64,000 nt of DNA from Prinsepia uniflora (GCA_032719365.1 CM064862.1:61088243-61152242), one strand, 5' to 3'; positions 1 through 12,170 are shown, counted from the stretch's first letter. The notes: generated by a model not told the origin, from the sequence alone. Numbers and translations: made by a program.

Positions 1-2416
1 TCAATCTCATCCACAGCCTTGCTTGCGGACTCCAAATAATCTCCCTTCCCACTCAGTTGAAGTTGTAATGCAAGCTCAAGCCCTTCCACTACATCATTCA
101 TCGTCGGTCTTTCACTCCCATTTTCGTGCATACAACTCATCGTAATCTCAACAAACTTCTTAAAGCAAGCATCTTCAATCTTGCCCTTCAAGCTTGCATC
201 AATGATTTGTTCAACTTCCTCATTTTGATGACATGCCTTGAACCACTCAGCCAGACTCATTTGCTTCTTTTCCACCGCAGTACGCAGCAAAGCCGGCCTC
301 CCACACAATGCCTCACACAACACTACTCCAAATGAGTAGACGTCGGACTTTACAGTCAGTTGTTCTCGGAGGCAGTATTCGGGGTCCAAATACCCGAAGC
401 TACCCTTCACCAAGGTGGTGATGTGGGTTTTGGTCATGGTGATGTTTCCCATTTTTAATAACCCAAAATCTGCAACCTTGGCCACCCATTTATGATCCAA
501 CAAAATGTTTGTGCTCTTTACATCACAGTGGATGATGGTGCCATTTGTAGCACCAGTGTGTAGGTAGTGCAACCCACGTGCTGCGCTGATACAAATATTA
601 AGCCGTTGTTCCCAAGGTAGATTTGGTGGATTTCTATTCGATTTCGGGTTAATCAAATGATCATAAAGAGTACCATTTTCCATGAACTCATACACCAAGA
701 TCATCCCACCTTTGTCTCTACAATATCCAATCAGAGACACCAAATGTTGGTGACGGAGCGTTGAGAGCATCTCAATCTCAGTCTGGAACTCAATCTCCCC
801 CTGTTGCGATTCAGGCTTCAGCCTTTTGATCGCAAAAGGGGTGGCTAAACCCCGGATGTTACCTTTGTACACGTGGCCAAAACCTCCAACACCAATAATG
901 GAGTGCTTGTTGAATCTTTTGGTGGCGGAATTGATCTCCGACAGTGAAAACTCATGATAGCCCAAAGTTGAAAATCTGGCCATGTACTCCTTATTTCTTC
1001 TTCGTATGAACAAACAAACTCCGATGACAAAGCTTAGAACAAGTACGGAAGAAACTGTACCAGCAACGATACCAAGAACAGAATCTGGCTTCTTCTTAGG
1101 CTTTAACGAGCTTTGCAACCACGGTTTTGTTGGCGGTGGATCGGGGTTAGGCCCAGCCAGATTGCCGTTTGGGTCATTGAGTTTGAAGATTTCAATGTCG
1201 TTCACGAGTGCATGATTATATACTGTCAAATAATCACGAGGGTTTGCTTGTAGCGCAAGCGAGAGATTAACCTTCTTCTGATCACCCCTCGCTGGTATGA
1301 AAACAACATAGTCTTTGTACACCGGTTTTCCATTTCCGACTCCACCCGTCCACTTGATTATATCTGCGTCGGTTTCGGCCGTTTGATTCGCCACGTAGAT
1401 TAGAAAACGCCGGTAGTTGGTCTGGTTGATTAGAGACTGAAACTCACAAAAATGAAGCCTAACTAAGTAATGAAACTTGGGATCAACCAAAAATTTCCAG
1501 GTGAGATTGTAGCTCTTGGTTATGGTTTTGTTGTTGCCCATGGACCGCCCGGTTTCGTAAACTTCTTTCGGAGCAGATTTCCACAAATTTAAGTTCAATA
1601 CTTACATTTTGTGGCAGAAAGCTCCACCTATTACTCAAATCTTCCAAATATGTTTCCTCCTTAACCAAATCATCCCAAACTCGGTACATCCCGGTGTCTT
1701 GATCGAATGAAATTTGCCCTTCCACCGATGTTGATCCGGTACATCATCTCCATGGCAGTGCTATTTTCGATGGGATATGTGATTTGATTGCCGATGTAAT
1801 TAGGGCCGGTATCTTGATTCTCACTGTAGTAAAGATTGGTCGGCATCGAGACAATTTCAATTCCGTTGATGAAGGCATAAGCGTCCCGGATCGCTTTGCT
1901 CGGAGTGAAAATAATTTTCAAGCTCTGTCCCTCGTCAATGTTCAAACAGAACTCTTTTGTCAGGGGGTCGCCGCCGGAAGCATCAGCAGTGACCGAAGCG
2001 TTGAAGTCATGAAGAAGAGTGAAGACACCAGCTTTGACGGAGAAGGAGTTGGAATGGTTAAAGTCAGCTCCATACGAGACTGGATTGAAATACAATCGAA
2101 CGAACTTTTGGCCGGCGGTGAGTGAAAATTTGTAAGAGAATTCGGAACGGGAGAGCCGGGCTGTCGCGTATGGAACTTCCATGGCAGAGGAGGTGGGAGT
2201 TTCTCTTACTACTTGGTCTGTTTCCGAGGGGGTATATTTTGATTTGATATCTCCGACCCAGTTTCGATTATCGATGATGTTGGGTAAGCTTACGGGGGAG
2301 CCACAGTTGATGGTGATGTCCTCAACCAGAGAGTAGATAGGTGATGAAAACACGCCATCGAGCTGCAGAAACAGGGGAAGGCAAAGAAGCAGAGAAACAG
2401 AAATGAGTTTCTTCAT
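1..2416 (-). pseudogene. CrRLK1L-type malectin receptor kinase, two frameshifts, 3' end beyond window
   Basis: Reading leftward from the ATG at 2416, the product has a signal peptide (MKKLISVSLLLCLPLF), a malectin-like extracellular region (about 2340-1150), a membrane segment at about 1080-1015 ending in basic residues (FIRRRNKEY), and a Ser/Thr kinase domain from about 960 to the window edge. Kinase landmarks are the glycine loop GVGGFGHVYKG, the lysine in FAIK, a catalytic loop reading IIHCDVKSTNILLD, DFG, and GSFGYLDPEY. The order matches the intronless CrRLK1L family (FERONIA/THESEUS/At5g39000 group), whose members are cell-surface receptors for wall and peptide signals. No intron is seen. 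Two single-base shifts break the frame in the malectin region, near 1717-1727 and 1576-1583; each looks like one extra base. Downstream the frame is open to position 1, about 805 codons in all, with the last residues off the window. It is either a recent pseudogene or an intact gene with sequencing errors. The arginine of HRD is cysteine (codon 525-527). Confidence 0.9.
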
Positions 2417-4643
2417 AATTGAAAGACAGACTACTTTATTTCTTTTTGGTAGATTGGAATTAGGAAATTCTATTAATACAATCAATTAGCCACAATGATA
2501 ATGGTATTGAAAACTGGGTTGTGTTTGAGGCTGGAGTTTAGTGTTTTGTCTTGGTCTTCCGGCATCAAGGGGTCTATGTTGGATTCTTTGAAATTTCCGA
2601 GAGCTCTTTTTCTCGGTGGGAAAAGTGTGAAGACTTTGTTTTTGGGGTCAAAAAGTTAAAAGCTAAAAGCTTTATTTCAATTTGGTTGTTAAGGATAAAA
2701 TTTTAATAACTTGAAGCTTTGCTTTTGCAGAAGTGTATGCCTATCTTTTTCATGTGTTGATGTGTGGACTCTGGTTGGTATGTTTTTATTGATATCTCAA
2801 CTTGTGTTAGTGGAGGTCTTCTTCCATCTTTGAGATGCTTATTTTCCAGCTACAAAAGAAAGATAGAGATTTTTCCGAAATGATCATTCTTTTCATTTGA
2901 AGCTTTATATGCTTTAAAAAGTTAGGGTTTTATTATCTGCATGCATAATAGTGAATTTCTGGAGCTGATGTGTGATTGGAATATGGATAAAAGACTTGAT
3001 TTTTGAGTATTCTGATCATGTAGGGATGAGACCTAGATAGTGGTTGATTGGGTGCTAGGCCGTTCATTTCTCCAATTTTTGGAGTTTATATCACTTAAGA
3101 AAATCATCAATTTTGTGTGCTTCTACTTATAGTGGAATTTAAAATTTAAACTGAATGCTACTTAATAATACAATCTAATGGTATTTTTCCACATATTATG
3201 TTAGTAGTGTGACTCTCGCAAATGGTGAAATCTATGATCAATGTGAATAATATAATCTCACTCTCTCATATCATTGTATATAAAACAAAATCTTTTTAGT
3301 CAACAAACTTTTCACAAACTTAAAACCCTAGTCGCCTCCTCTTGAGAAATTTTTCTCAAAAAACTTCTTCGGTTGATCCCCTTTGAGTTCAAGGGGCTTC
3401 TGTTGGTACTAATAGGAATGTGAAGGATATAGTAATCCAATTGGTTTTAGTGTTTAGTTGACCGGAGTTCGTGCTTCTTCAAGTTTACTATTCTCATTCT
3501 ACTGTCACAGTCATGGGTTTCAGTGTCCTGACGAATCATGTTGCCAGTGAAGCTCTTGTCTTCACGAGCCATTTTCCTTCATAAGTGTTTGCTCATGATG
3601 CAAAATGCAGTTGGTTTCAGTCAAGCTATCGCAATTCTCCATTGATGGTGGTGTAATTAATCACAATGAATTGGAGCATTTGTGATATGGCGGTGAATAG
3701 TATCTCGATATTTTGCCGAGGGACTGATGGATGTATTGATAGGTGACGCCAATGATAGAAATTTCCAATTTGTACTTTTTGTTGGATTGTTCGTTTTTTC
3801 AGCTTCCTTTATACGAATAAGTCTAACCGCTCTTATATCGGGTTGTTTGTATAAGTTTTTCCCTTTCCTGGAATTGCAAAAATTAGTTATTTCGAAAATA
3901 TTGCTTTGATGATGATTAGGGAATTCAAGTTATATCGTTTTGTGCATGATTCTCTACAAATGGGATTGACAAACGTCGAACTTGGACATTGGAGGAATTT
4001 ACCTATATTCGTGGTCAAATTGTTATAGTCTAGCAAGCTAACTTGTCTTTATCTATGAAATTTTGTATCTTAACGACAACAAAAAAAATCTAATTTTTAA
4101 CATTTTTACCATTTCTAGCTATCAATTATCCAAAGATATATAGTGCCAAAGACATATGGTACCACGATTTCTTTTTTCACTGTGCACCCACTCAAAAAAT
4201 AAAATAAAGGATAAATTATATAAAAATAACCAAATATAAGGGTCATTTTAAATTAGTACCCCAACTATGAGAATTGGATTCTAAGTTCCAAAACTATAAA
4301 ACACAATATCTAGGTATCCTTTCGTTACAAATATGTTTTAAAAAAAAAACATCATTCCCCGAGGTTTGAGGGTCCTTCTCAAAATGGTACATAAGGTTTT
4401 AGTTTCATCATTTTCACTCCACATGGTTTTGATATAATATCAATTTACTCCCTCCGCTAATTCCACTATTAAATCAATAATTCTATTTTTATTAGGAACA
4501 TTTTTGGTATTAACAATTTTTTTTTTAAAAAAAAGCCATCAAAATAGTTTTTTTTTTCTTTTGCTTTTTTGCTAAATAGACCAAATATACCAAAGGTAAA
4601 TATAGAATTGGTCATATTTGCAACTAAATTTTATATTTCTCTG

Positions 4644-4675
<32 letters not shown>

Positions 4676-4748
4676 CAACATTCAATGTACTAGGACAACA
4701 TTCATGATATATATTTCTCTCATTATATATATATATATATACATATAT
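2417..4748. other. Intergenic, AT-rich, no gene recognised
   Basis: This is the upstream region of the receptor kinase followed by AT-rich DNA. Short open frames (for example at 3727-3909) resemble no family I know. A small perfect hairpin with CCCCTT/AAGGGG arms lies near 3379. It ends in two (TA)n tracts at about 4644-4676 and 4724-4748, the second abutting a solo LTR whose target duplication is TATAT. Confidence 0.6.
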
Positions 4749-6123
4749 TGGCATAACCCAACCCGATCACACATGAATAGGACACTCGGGTCCTGCTCAT
4801 GTCTGACAAAAATGTTGTCAAACAGGGATAAATGCAAATTCCACTAATTCATGTCTCCGTCTCTCAAGCCTCAATCTCCGTGCAGCGATCCTGGAGGGTT
4901 ACAAAACTAAGAAATTGTGTGAGTATACAAAAAGAAATAGTTTAAAAACATAATTTGAAAACAACCGATATCTACCCTCCGTTTTCCAAAACCATGCATG
5001 CATGCAAAATATCCTTTTCAAGAATCATATCACTTCGGTTAAAATGAAATACAACGTATAATCTTAAAATACGTGAAAACTTACTCGTTAATCACAAATC
5101 TATTGAACCATGAGATATGAACACGTCATAACATATGAATCTATCACATCAAAGCCACATAACCAAACCACATTCCTTGTCACATCAATCCATACAGTTC
5201 ACGGTCAACCCATCATCGACTCACAATATCAAACATTAAACCATGCCCCACTGGCAGGCACATTACAAGTTCACAACAAACACTCAACATCGATGCACTA
5301 GCACAAGAGCAATCATCATGTGTACCACATCAATCACCATATCAGTCAACACATCACAAATGCACTACCGATAGGCAATATACGCGGGAACTAGAGCCCT
5401 ACTCGACGTCCGAGTGACACAGACTCATGAACTGGAGCCCTGATCGACGTCCGAGTCATCACAACAATGAAATACCAGGGTTTATCCACATGAGTCTATA
5501 TCATCATCATATTCATAGTCACTAGTCTCAGGATCTGGAGCCCCCAGCTAGACGGCTAAGACCCACATCTAACAATCATTATCACATAACCTAGTCCAAA
5601 GAACAGTTATCACATCACCATTACCAAGAGGCACATACACACATCATATCACAAGCCCAAACAACAATCAGAACCTCGAGCCTAAGCCCCAACCATAGCT
5701 CAAATAAAAACACCAAATATCAACAAAACACCAAGTCGGCAACACTCAAATCTAGGGGATAAGGGACACTTGTCCCTGTCCAATTGGACCAAGACACAAT
5801 CTCATGAGAAAATTTCCAAAATACCCTTCTTGCAAAAATTTCCAAATTGCCCATACGTTTCCTAGACCAAGAACAAATCCAAACGAACTCCGTTTTCGGC
5901 ATGCCGCCTATCAGCGTACTCGGGAGATCGAGACCTCGCTAACGGCATTTTCGGAATCTCTAACAACGGTTCTAGTAAAAAAGTCAATACTTTGGACTTT
6001 GACTAAGAAAAGTCAACCCTTTGACTTTGACAAAAAAGTCAACTTTTGACTCTCATGGGCAAAATGGTAAATTACATCCGACTTTTCCCACTTTTACCCT
6101 TGATGAAAATCCAGTGCGTTACA
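4749..6123 (-). mobile_element. Solo LTR, long-LTR family, minus orientation
   Basis: In minus orientation the LTR starts TGTAACGCACTGG at 6123 and ends GGTTATGCCA at 4749, so it has the TG...CA ends of LTR elements. TATAT flanks it on both sides (4744-4748 and 6124-6128), a 5-bp target duplication, although the left copy lies in a (TA)n tract. There is no internal region, so it is a solo LTR, normally the product of recombination between the two LTRs of one element. It is related to the LTR at 6189-8173: both contain blocks of TTGACTTT/AAAGTCAA, a run of GACGTCGAG-type motifs, and a CACTCAC to CTCCA block near the 3' end. Confidence 0.85.
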
Positions 6124-6188
6124 TATATTTAATTTTGTTTATTTTTTTTGTCCTAGTACTTTGATATATATATAAATATGACCGAATC

Positions 6189-8173
6189 TGTAACGACCCG
6201 GACCTTCAACGAGGGTAAAATCGGAAAAGTCAGATGAAATGGACCATTTTGCCCCTAGGAGTCAAAGGTTGACTTTTTAGTCAAAGTCAAAATATTGACT
6301 TTTTGACTGGGAAGGTTTTTAGCGATTTCGAAAACGCTGTTAGGAAGATCTCAGGCTCTCGTGTATGTCGGCAAGCAGCATGCCTAGAACGGAGTTCGAA
6401 TGGTTTTGCTTCGGGTCTAGACTACGTAGGGGAAATTTGGTAAATTGTCTTAATGAAGGGTATTTTAGCCATATTTTATTGTGAGATTTTTGTGTGTTGT
6501 CCAATTAGACAGGGACAAGTGTCCTTTATCTATTATGGAAGTGTGCATCAACTTGGTGCTGGTATGTGTGGTAGTTTTATGGGTTAAGTGTGTGTTTGTG
6601 TGTTTTCAGCCAAGGAGATGAAATGGAAAACATAGAAGCAGGGGAGAAGGAGAGAAGGAAGATAAGAAAGAGGGAAAAAAATAGGAGAAGAGGGAGAAGC
6701 CCAGAGGAAAGAAAGATGAGGGTTTGGGCTGAGTTGAGAAGAAGAAACTCGTGGAGGTGGATTTCGAGTTTTGAGTTAGGAAGCAAGAACAAGTGAAAGA
6801 AGCAGCCTCGTGTCTTCTTGGAGTTTTTGGGATTTTTTTGACTGCAAAAAAGAGGAGTTCTGGCCACTGGATCGTTGTGGGCAACGACGGGCATCCATGG
6901 TTGAACCAGGAGGAAGTGGTATTCTTGGAAATTACGGAAAAACGTGCAAAGTAAGATTCAGCGATTCGAACGTTGTGTGAATGGAAATTCTTTTTCTAAA
7001 CTACTCTGTATGCATATTTACATGATTTAAATATGTTTTTATGTGATTTTGATGATATTGAAGTGGTTGGGAATTTTATTGGATTTTTGGTGATTTTATG
7101 AATATTTTATTATGCATTTTACAAGATTTTCAGTAAACGGATTTTGGCTACCATTTTGATTGTGATTTAGAATTGAACTTGGTTTGTGGCCTAGAATAAC
7201 GTGATTTTGGAATAATTATGAATTTCATATGATTTCTGAAGATTTTACGAAAGTAACGTCAATGACACGTTTTACGAGAAATTGTGATTGAGCTGTGTTT
7301 GGGGCTTAGGCTCAGACGTCGAGTTAGGGACTCCGAATCCTGAGACTAGTATTGTGTATGATTGTACTTGTGTTGATTGGTTGTGAGTCTGAGATGTCGA
7401 GTCCAGGGCTCCGAATTTTGAGAATTTATTGTGGTGGCAACTCAGATGTCGAGTCGGGGGCTCCGATTTCTAAGTTGGATTTTACCTGGACATTGAGCTA
7501 GAGGCTCTGAATCTTGAGCGACTGTGTGCTAGCCTACTAGTAGTGCCTTGTGATGTGATGATTGATGTTGTGCATATGTATGGATGATGAGTTGACTATA
7601 TGAGAGTTTTGTGCTGATGTTGGTTATAGATTGATTGTTTGGATTGATGTGATGGCTTGTGAGACTATGTTGTGATGACTCGGACGTCGAGCTGGACTCT
7701 GAATCCCAAGTGAGTTTGTTGTGTACCTTCCAGTAGGGCAGTGATTTCATGTGTGGCATTGTGATGATGGTGCGTCGATTCTTTGTAGGGATGGTTATAT
7801 CGACTTACCGATGTTGTAGATGGTTTGATGATTTTTTATTTGGGAATTCTTTTCACGTGTTCGAGATGATAAACTGGATTTGTTTAATTGGAAAGTATGG
7901 TTGGAATGACTTTCTTGTATGCATGCATGGTTTTAGAAAATAGAGGGTAAAAACTGAATGTTTCAAATTATTTTTTAAACTATATCTTTTTTGTCCACTC
8001 ACTTATGTTTTCTATTTTGTAACGCTCCAAGATTGCTGCAGAGGAATCGAGGCTCGAGAGGCGGAGACATAGACTAGAGAAACATTTTTGTATCCCTTGT
8101 CTGGTAGGGTTTCTGTCAGACGAGAGCAAGATCCAAATGTACAATTCTTGTGTATCCGAGTGGGGGCCCGTCA
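6189..8173 (+). mobile_element. Solo LTR, long-LTR family, plus orientation
   Basis: It starts TGTAACGACCCGG and ends GGGGGCCCGTCA. GAATC is repeated exactly on both sides (6184-6188 and 8174-8178), a clean 5-bp target duplication. The interior carries the promoter-proximal TTGACTTTT/AGTCAAAG block (about 6250-6310), a purine-rich transcribed-looking tract (6620-6800), a donor-like AAAG/GTAAGATT site (GT at 6951), a run of GTCGAG...CTCCGAATC phrases (7310-7510) and an acceptor-like region after GTCCACTCAC (about 7993-8031). There is no gag or pol. Confidence 0.88.
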
Positions 8174-8330
8174 GAATCTATATTTACCTTTAGGTGGAGA
8201 CGGTGAGAGTAAACTGATATTATATCAAAACCATATAAAGTAAAACGTGAAATTGAAATTTTGTGTACCATTTTGAAAATGACCCTCAAACCTTAGGGTG
8301 TAAAATGATGTTTTCTTAAATAAAAAAAGG

Positions 8331-8558
8331 TTTTTTTACTGTAGATTCACTAGGAACGCGCCGCCGTGTCCCAAATTGCACTAGTAACGAAAATTCATTC
8401 CGTTTGGCACCAAGGATGGGTGCAACGTTAAGTCTGTTGCACCATTTAACTGATGTCGTCTTTGACACCATTAAAAGTAATGTTCCTTTCCTTAAATACC
8501 CCTTAAATACTGTTCATTTTCACCCCAAATTCAATCTTTTTTTTACAATAAACTGTTT
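8331..8558 (+). repeat. Left terminal inverted repeat of the NCED-carrying element
   Basis: Imperfect inverted copy of 9987-10207. The best conserved core is around 8450-8550, with CATTTAACTGAT at about 8453-8464. Confidence 0.6.
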
Positions 8559-8879
8559 TGGTTGCTGAGAAAACAAAGGGCAAAATGACAGTGGACAATA
8601 AAATTGAAACTTCAACTTAGTGTAATAACACTTGGGTCTCCATCTTTCTCTAGCTGCGTGATGATCATCACATCCTCATGTAAAATACCCATATGGAAAA
8701 TGGAGCCGCCCATGGACTCGCCAAAGAGGAAGGAAGGGAGGTTGAGGAATTGGGCTTCGACAAAAGACTAAAGTCTAGAAAGCTCTGAACAATATTGTTA
8801 AAGAAGATGAAGAAACAAAGCCAACAACACTCATCAACTTCCATAACAGAATTTACTACAGAGAGCAGCAGCCACCGCC

Positions 8880-9740
8880 ATGGAGATGCTCGAATTTTCT
8901 TTGGTCTCGCACGAGCTCAAAAAACCACTTCCAAAAACATCTTACCCACGTGTTCAAATCGCCAAGAACTACACACTCGTATCAGACCAACTTGTCCACC
9001 ACAATCTATCAATCACTGGGACCATCCCAAACTCCATTAATGGTGTTTACATTCGAAACGGTGCCAACCCTTTATTCGAGCCTGTCGACGGCCACCACTT
9101 GTTCGACAGTGACGACATAGCCCACGCCATAAACATTGAGACTAGGTCTGCCAGCTATGCCTGTCGCTTCACCGAGACACAGAGGCTGGCCAAGAAAGTG
9201 AAATTGGGCGACCTCGAAACGGTTAGCTCCATGACCATTCCAGCCATGCCTTACCATGTTCTCGTCACGAAATGAGGTGACCTCGAAATGGTGGTTCGTT
9301 ATGATTTCAACAAGCATCTAGGGTCCATAGTGATTGTCCACCCGAAATTCAACAGGTATTTGAAGTACTTCCACTTCTCTGTAGACGGCACTAAATCTCG
9401 GACACAAAAATTTCCCTAGAAGAGCCCACCATGATGCACAACCTCGCAACCACCAAAAGCTACGTCGTAATTCTGGAGCAGCAGTTCGTCTTCAAGCTCT
9501 AGAAAATGATCACCGAAGGCTCACCGATAATCTACGACAAGGACAAGAAATCAAGGTTCAAAATTCTCAAGAAGAACGTCGTGAACGCTGACGACATCAA
9601 CTGGGTTAAGTCCCCGACACCTTCTTCTTCCATTTGTTGAACGCGTGGGTGGAGCCAAAGTCCGACGAGACAAGAAAAAAGGAAAGAGGTTCCTCAACTT
9701 GAAGAACCATCAAAGAGCCAAAGGGGGAGGTCTACGCTAA
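8880..9740 (+). pseudogene. NCED/carotenoid cleavage dioxygenase-like pseudogene
   Basis: From ATG 8880 the frame encodes an NCED-like N-terminal half. Recognisable stretches are TGTIPNSINGVYIRNGANPL, EPVDGHHLFD and SASYACRFTETQRL. It stops at 9275. Homology resumes in other frames with RYLKYFHFSVDGTKS (about 9355), EEPTMMHNLATT (about 9424), a run ending in VFKL (about 9500), and EGSPIIYDKDKKSRF, with in-frame stops and shifts. Homology fades by about 9740. Intact NCEDs cleave 9-cis-epoxycarotenoids to xanthoxin in plastids, the committed step of abscisic acid synthesis, and are about 600 residues and usually intronless. This copy cannot make an enzyme. The conserved FDGDGMVHA is FDSDDIAHA here, and the region between the N-terminal block and RYLKYF is deleted. 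Confidence 0.85.
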
Positions 9741-9986
9741 AGATATATGTGGTCTAGAATGGTGAGGAACAATCAAAAAATGATATTGGAAAACGACCAC
9801 AAAATACAGATTCATAAAGAGCTTCAAATAAAAATGTAGGAACTGTAGAACGAAGTGTTGATCTCCTTCCAAATAGTCTTGCAATGAGATCTAGGCGATT
9901 AAGTACATCGTTTTTTTTTGTGTTGCTTCTAAGGGTAAAGATTTGAGAATTCATGAAGCTACTGGAACGGTGAAGTAATCTTTAGA

Positions 9987-10207
9987 AGCAATTTATTGTT
10001 AAAAAAATTTGAATTTGGGGAGAAGATGAACAATATTTAAGGGACATTTAATGAAAGAAACAATATTTTTAACGGTGTTAAAGCCGATATCAGTTAAATG
10101 ACGTAACAGATTTAACATTACATACATTCATGGTGTAAAATGGAACGATTTTCCATTACTAATACAATTTAAGATACAATGGCAAGTTTTTAGTGCAGCC
10201 AAAAAAC
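9987..10207 (-). repeat. Right terminal inverted repeat of the NCED-carrying element
   Basis: Inverted partner of 8331-8558. It ends only about 16 bp before a hAT MITE. Confidence 0.6.
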
Positions 10208-10223
10208 AAATTGTGGAAGTGCC

Positions 10224-10971
10224 TAGCCCTCACCATTTGGCCCAAAAGCCCATGGGCTTATGGGGGCTAGATAAGCCCGATGGACAAAAGCCCGGCCCGA
10301 CCTGCTATGGATCGTGGGCCGGCCCAGCCCGAGAGTTAGCGGGCTGGGCTTGGGCTTATGGTGTTCAAACCCGATAGGCCTGAGTCCGATAAAGTCCGAT
10401 AAGCCCAGCCCGACCCGTCCGTAATAAATCCGGCCTATAAGCCCGAAAATATAAAATATTTATTATTTAAAAATTAATACTCAACTCATTCTTAATACTA
10501 ATATTTCAACCCAAACCCAAATCTCAGCCCCAAGTCCACCTAATTTATTTTAAAAAGCCCAATACCCAATACTCAATACCCAATACCCAATACAAACCCT
10601 AACCACTCATTCACCTACTTAATAGGCCCAACGTTTTTGGACCCTTGAGTATTTTATTTTAACGAGGCCACATTTTTGTACCCTTGAGTATTTTTTTTCA
10701 TTATTAATATTTTTTTTTTCATGCATATATTTTTTTTTGTAATTTTAAAATTTGACACATAATTTATTGCAAAAGCCCACGTAAACCCGATCCAAGTGGG
10801 CTTAATAGGCCTGACCCGAAAAGCCCGATATAAATCTGGCCCGATAAAAGTCCGTGTGCTCTTTTTTATGTCATTAAGCCCGCCCGACCCAGCCAATAAA
10901 TTTAAAAATTATTTTATAAGCCTGACCCAAGCCCAAAAAATTTGAGCTGGGCTTGCCCGGCCCGGCGGCTA
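10224..10971. mobile_element. hAT-type MITE, 748 bp, GGCCC-rich ends
   Basis: It begins TAGCCCTCACC and ends GGCGGCTA, so the terminal TAGCC is inverted. GAAGTGCC occurs exactly on both sides (10216-10223 and 10972-10979), an 8-bp target duplication as made by hAT transposases. The two end regions are full of AAGCCC/GGGCTT and GGCCCG motifs in opposite orientation; the middle is AT-rich and non-coding. Confidence 0.88.
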
Positions 10972-11146
10972 GAAGTGCCCATGTAACACTTATAGGCTTT
11001 TTTTTAATGTTGACCTGAATATAGACAAAAAATAATAATATTTGAATATTTGAAAAATAAATAATTAAATCTTAATATAATTAAATTAAAAATTTAAAAA
11101 AAAAAACCAAAAATCTAAACCCTCCCGAGTTTCTCGTTCTCTCCTT

Positions 11147-11471
11147 TTGCCTCTCTCGCATCTGTCCAAGACACGGCTGAGCCGGATCTACGACTTCAAC
11201 CCCTGCGGCAACACCACCTCGGATGACCGCTTCAGCAACGCGAGCTTCGAGTGCGTGGGGTCAGTGTATGACGACCGAGACGAAGTCGTCCTGATGCTTT
11301 CCGGTTGGCGACAATGCCGGTGTCAACCACGTGTGCGAGCCACGACGTGTGAGCGCGCGTTGTGGGGGCTCTGGAGCTGCTGGGAATGAAGTATCGGAGC
11401 TGCACCGTGGATGAGTTGAAGCTTTGAAAATCAACAGGTCGATTTTCGTCTGGATTCGTCTCCAATCATCG
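11147..11471 (+). other. GC-rich exon-like fragment, function unknown
   Basis: A GC-rich island in AT-rich DNA follows a pyrimidine-rich leader (CTCCCGAGTTTCTCGTTCTC) like a plant 5' UTR. One frame gives RIYDFNPCGNTTSDD and then DEVVLML, after which coding appearance continues in another frame, so a frameshift is likely. A donor-like CAG/GTAAAT site lies at about 11479. I do not recognise the protein. It may be a first-exon remnant of a host gene. Confidence 0.3.
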
Positions 11472-11479
11472 GAATTTCA

Positions 11480-12045
11480 GGTAAATTTCATGTTAATAGA
11501 GGTAATGGACTGTTAAATTCCAAACTGCAACTGGATTAGCTAAGCGGCAGTTTGTTTCGCTATGAAGGGCTAGTATTTTCGTCACTCTCGAGCTTCCGGA
11601 CGTTGATCGGGCGATGGTTGTAGAAGCAGAAGAGAGCAGGATTATGCGCCACAAAAGACGAAGAAAGAGCCTACCGATGAAGATGAGTTTCATTTCCTCA
11701 ATTGAAGACAATTGGTTACCTAGATATGTTGTGTACATTCTAGTATGATCAAAAAGCAAAGAGAAACAAGTTAATAACAACATTCTAACAAATGTCAGAC
11801 CCAACGTTTTCCTGAAAGAGAAAGTTGGCATTCAACTTCTTAAACCAGACTAAATCTCTTACTTATTTATGGGATGGGATATTTGTAGTGGAAAAACAAA
11901 TATAGTTAAATTTGAAATGAGGGGCAAAAATAGAGTTTGATTGTTCAAAATATAGTCTTATCAATTTGTAGTCTGATGGTTCAAAATACATAAATACAGC
12001 GAGTTTGCTCAAATTTTTGTGGTATTGCAAATTTAAACATCTGTG
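11480..12045. other. No gene recognised
   Basis: Moderately AT-rich sequence with only short open frames and no motif I can place. Confidence 0.5.
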
Positions 12046-12056
12046 TTATCTATACT

Positions 12057-12170
12057 TACCCACAATAGGAGCGGGATCAAAAGGTGGAACAATCATCATA
12101 TTGTTGAACTTCATTAATTCTTCGGTGTTTTCCTTTTCTGAGCTTTCTTCACCACTTGGGTTTGGTAGAT
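12057..12170 (-). other. Possible isolated exon, minus strand
   Basis: On the minus strand a short frame encodes KENTEELMKFNNMMIVPPFD followed by PAPIVG and a good donor-like GTAAG (about 12056). An acceptor-like AG lies just upstream. The composition looks exonic, but I cannot name a family and neighbouring exons are not evident. The hAT MITE starting at 12573 lies just upstream. Confidence 0.25.

Larger units (their letters stand above)
8331..10207 (+). mobile_element. Long-TIR element carrying an NCED-like gene copy (Pack-MULE-like)
   Basis: The segment at about 8331-8558 reappears inverted at about 9987-10207. Shared landmarks are AAATTG...TAGTAA, CATTTAACTGAT, CCTTAAATA, TGTTCAT, CCCCAAATTCAA and CAATAAA, at roughly three-quarters identity by eye. 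Long terminal inverted repeats around a captured host gene are the hallmark of Mutator-like Pack elements. I found no 9-bp target duplication, and the outer ends are approximate, so the family assignment is an inference. No transposase is present. Confidence 0.6.

Noticed and set aside
4569..4847. Open frames with YIYIYI runs
   Set aside because: Pure translation of (TA)n microsatellite.
6577..6894. Ser/Phe/Leu-rich antisense frames
   Set aside because: Reverse of a purine-rich LTR tract; no domain.
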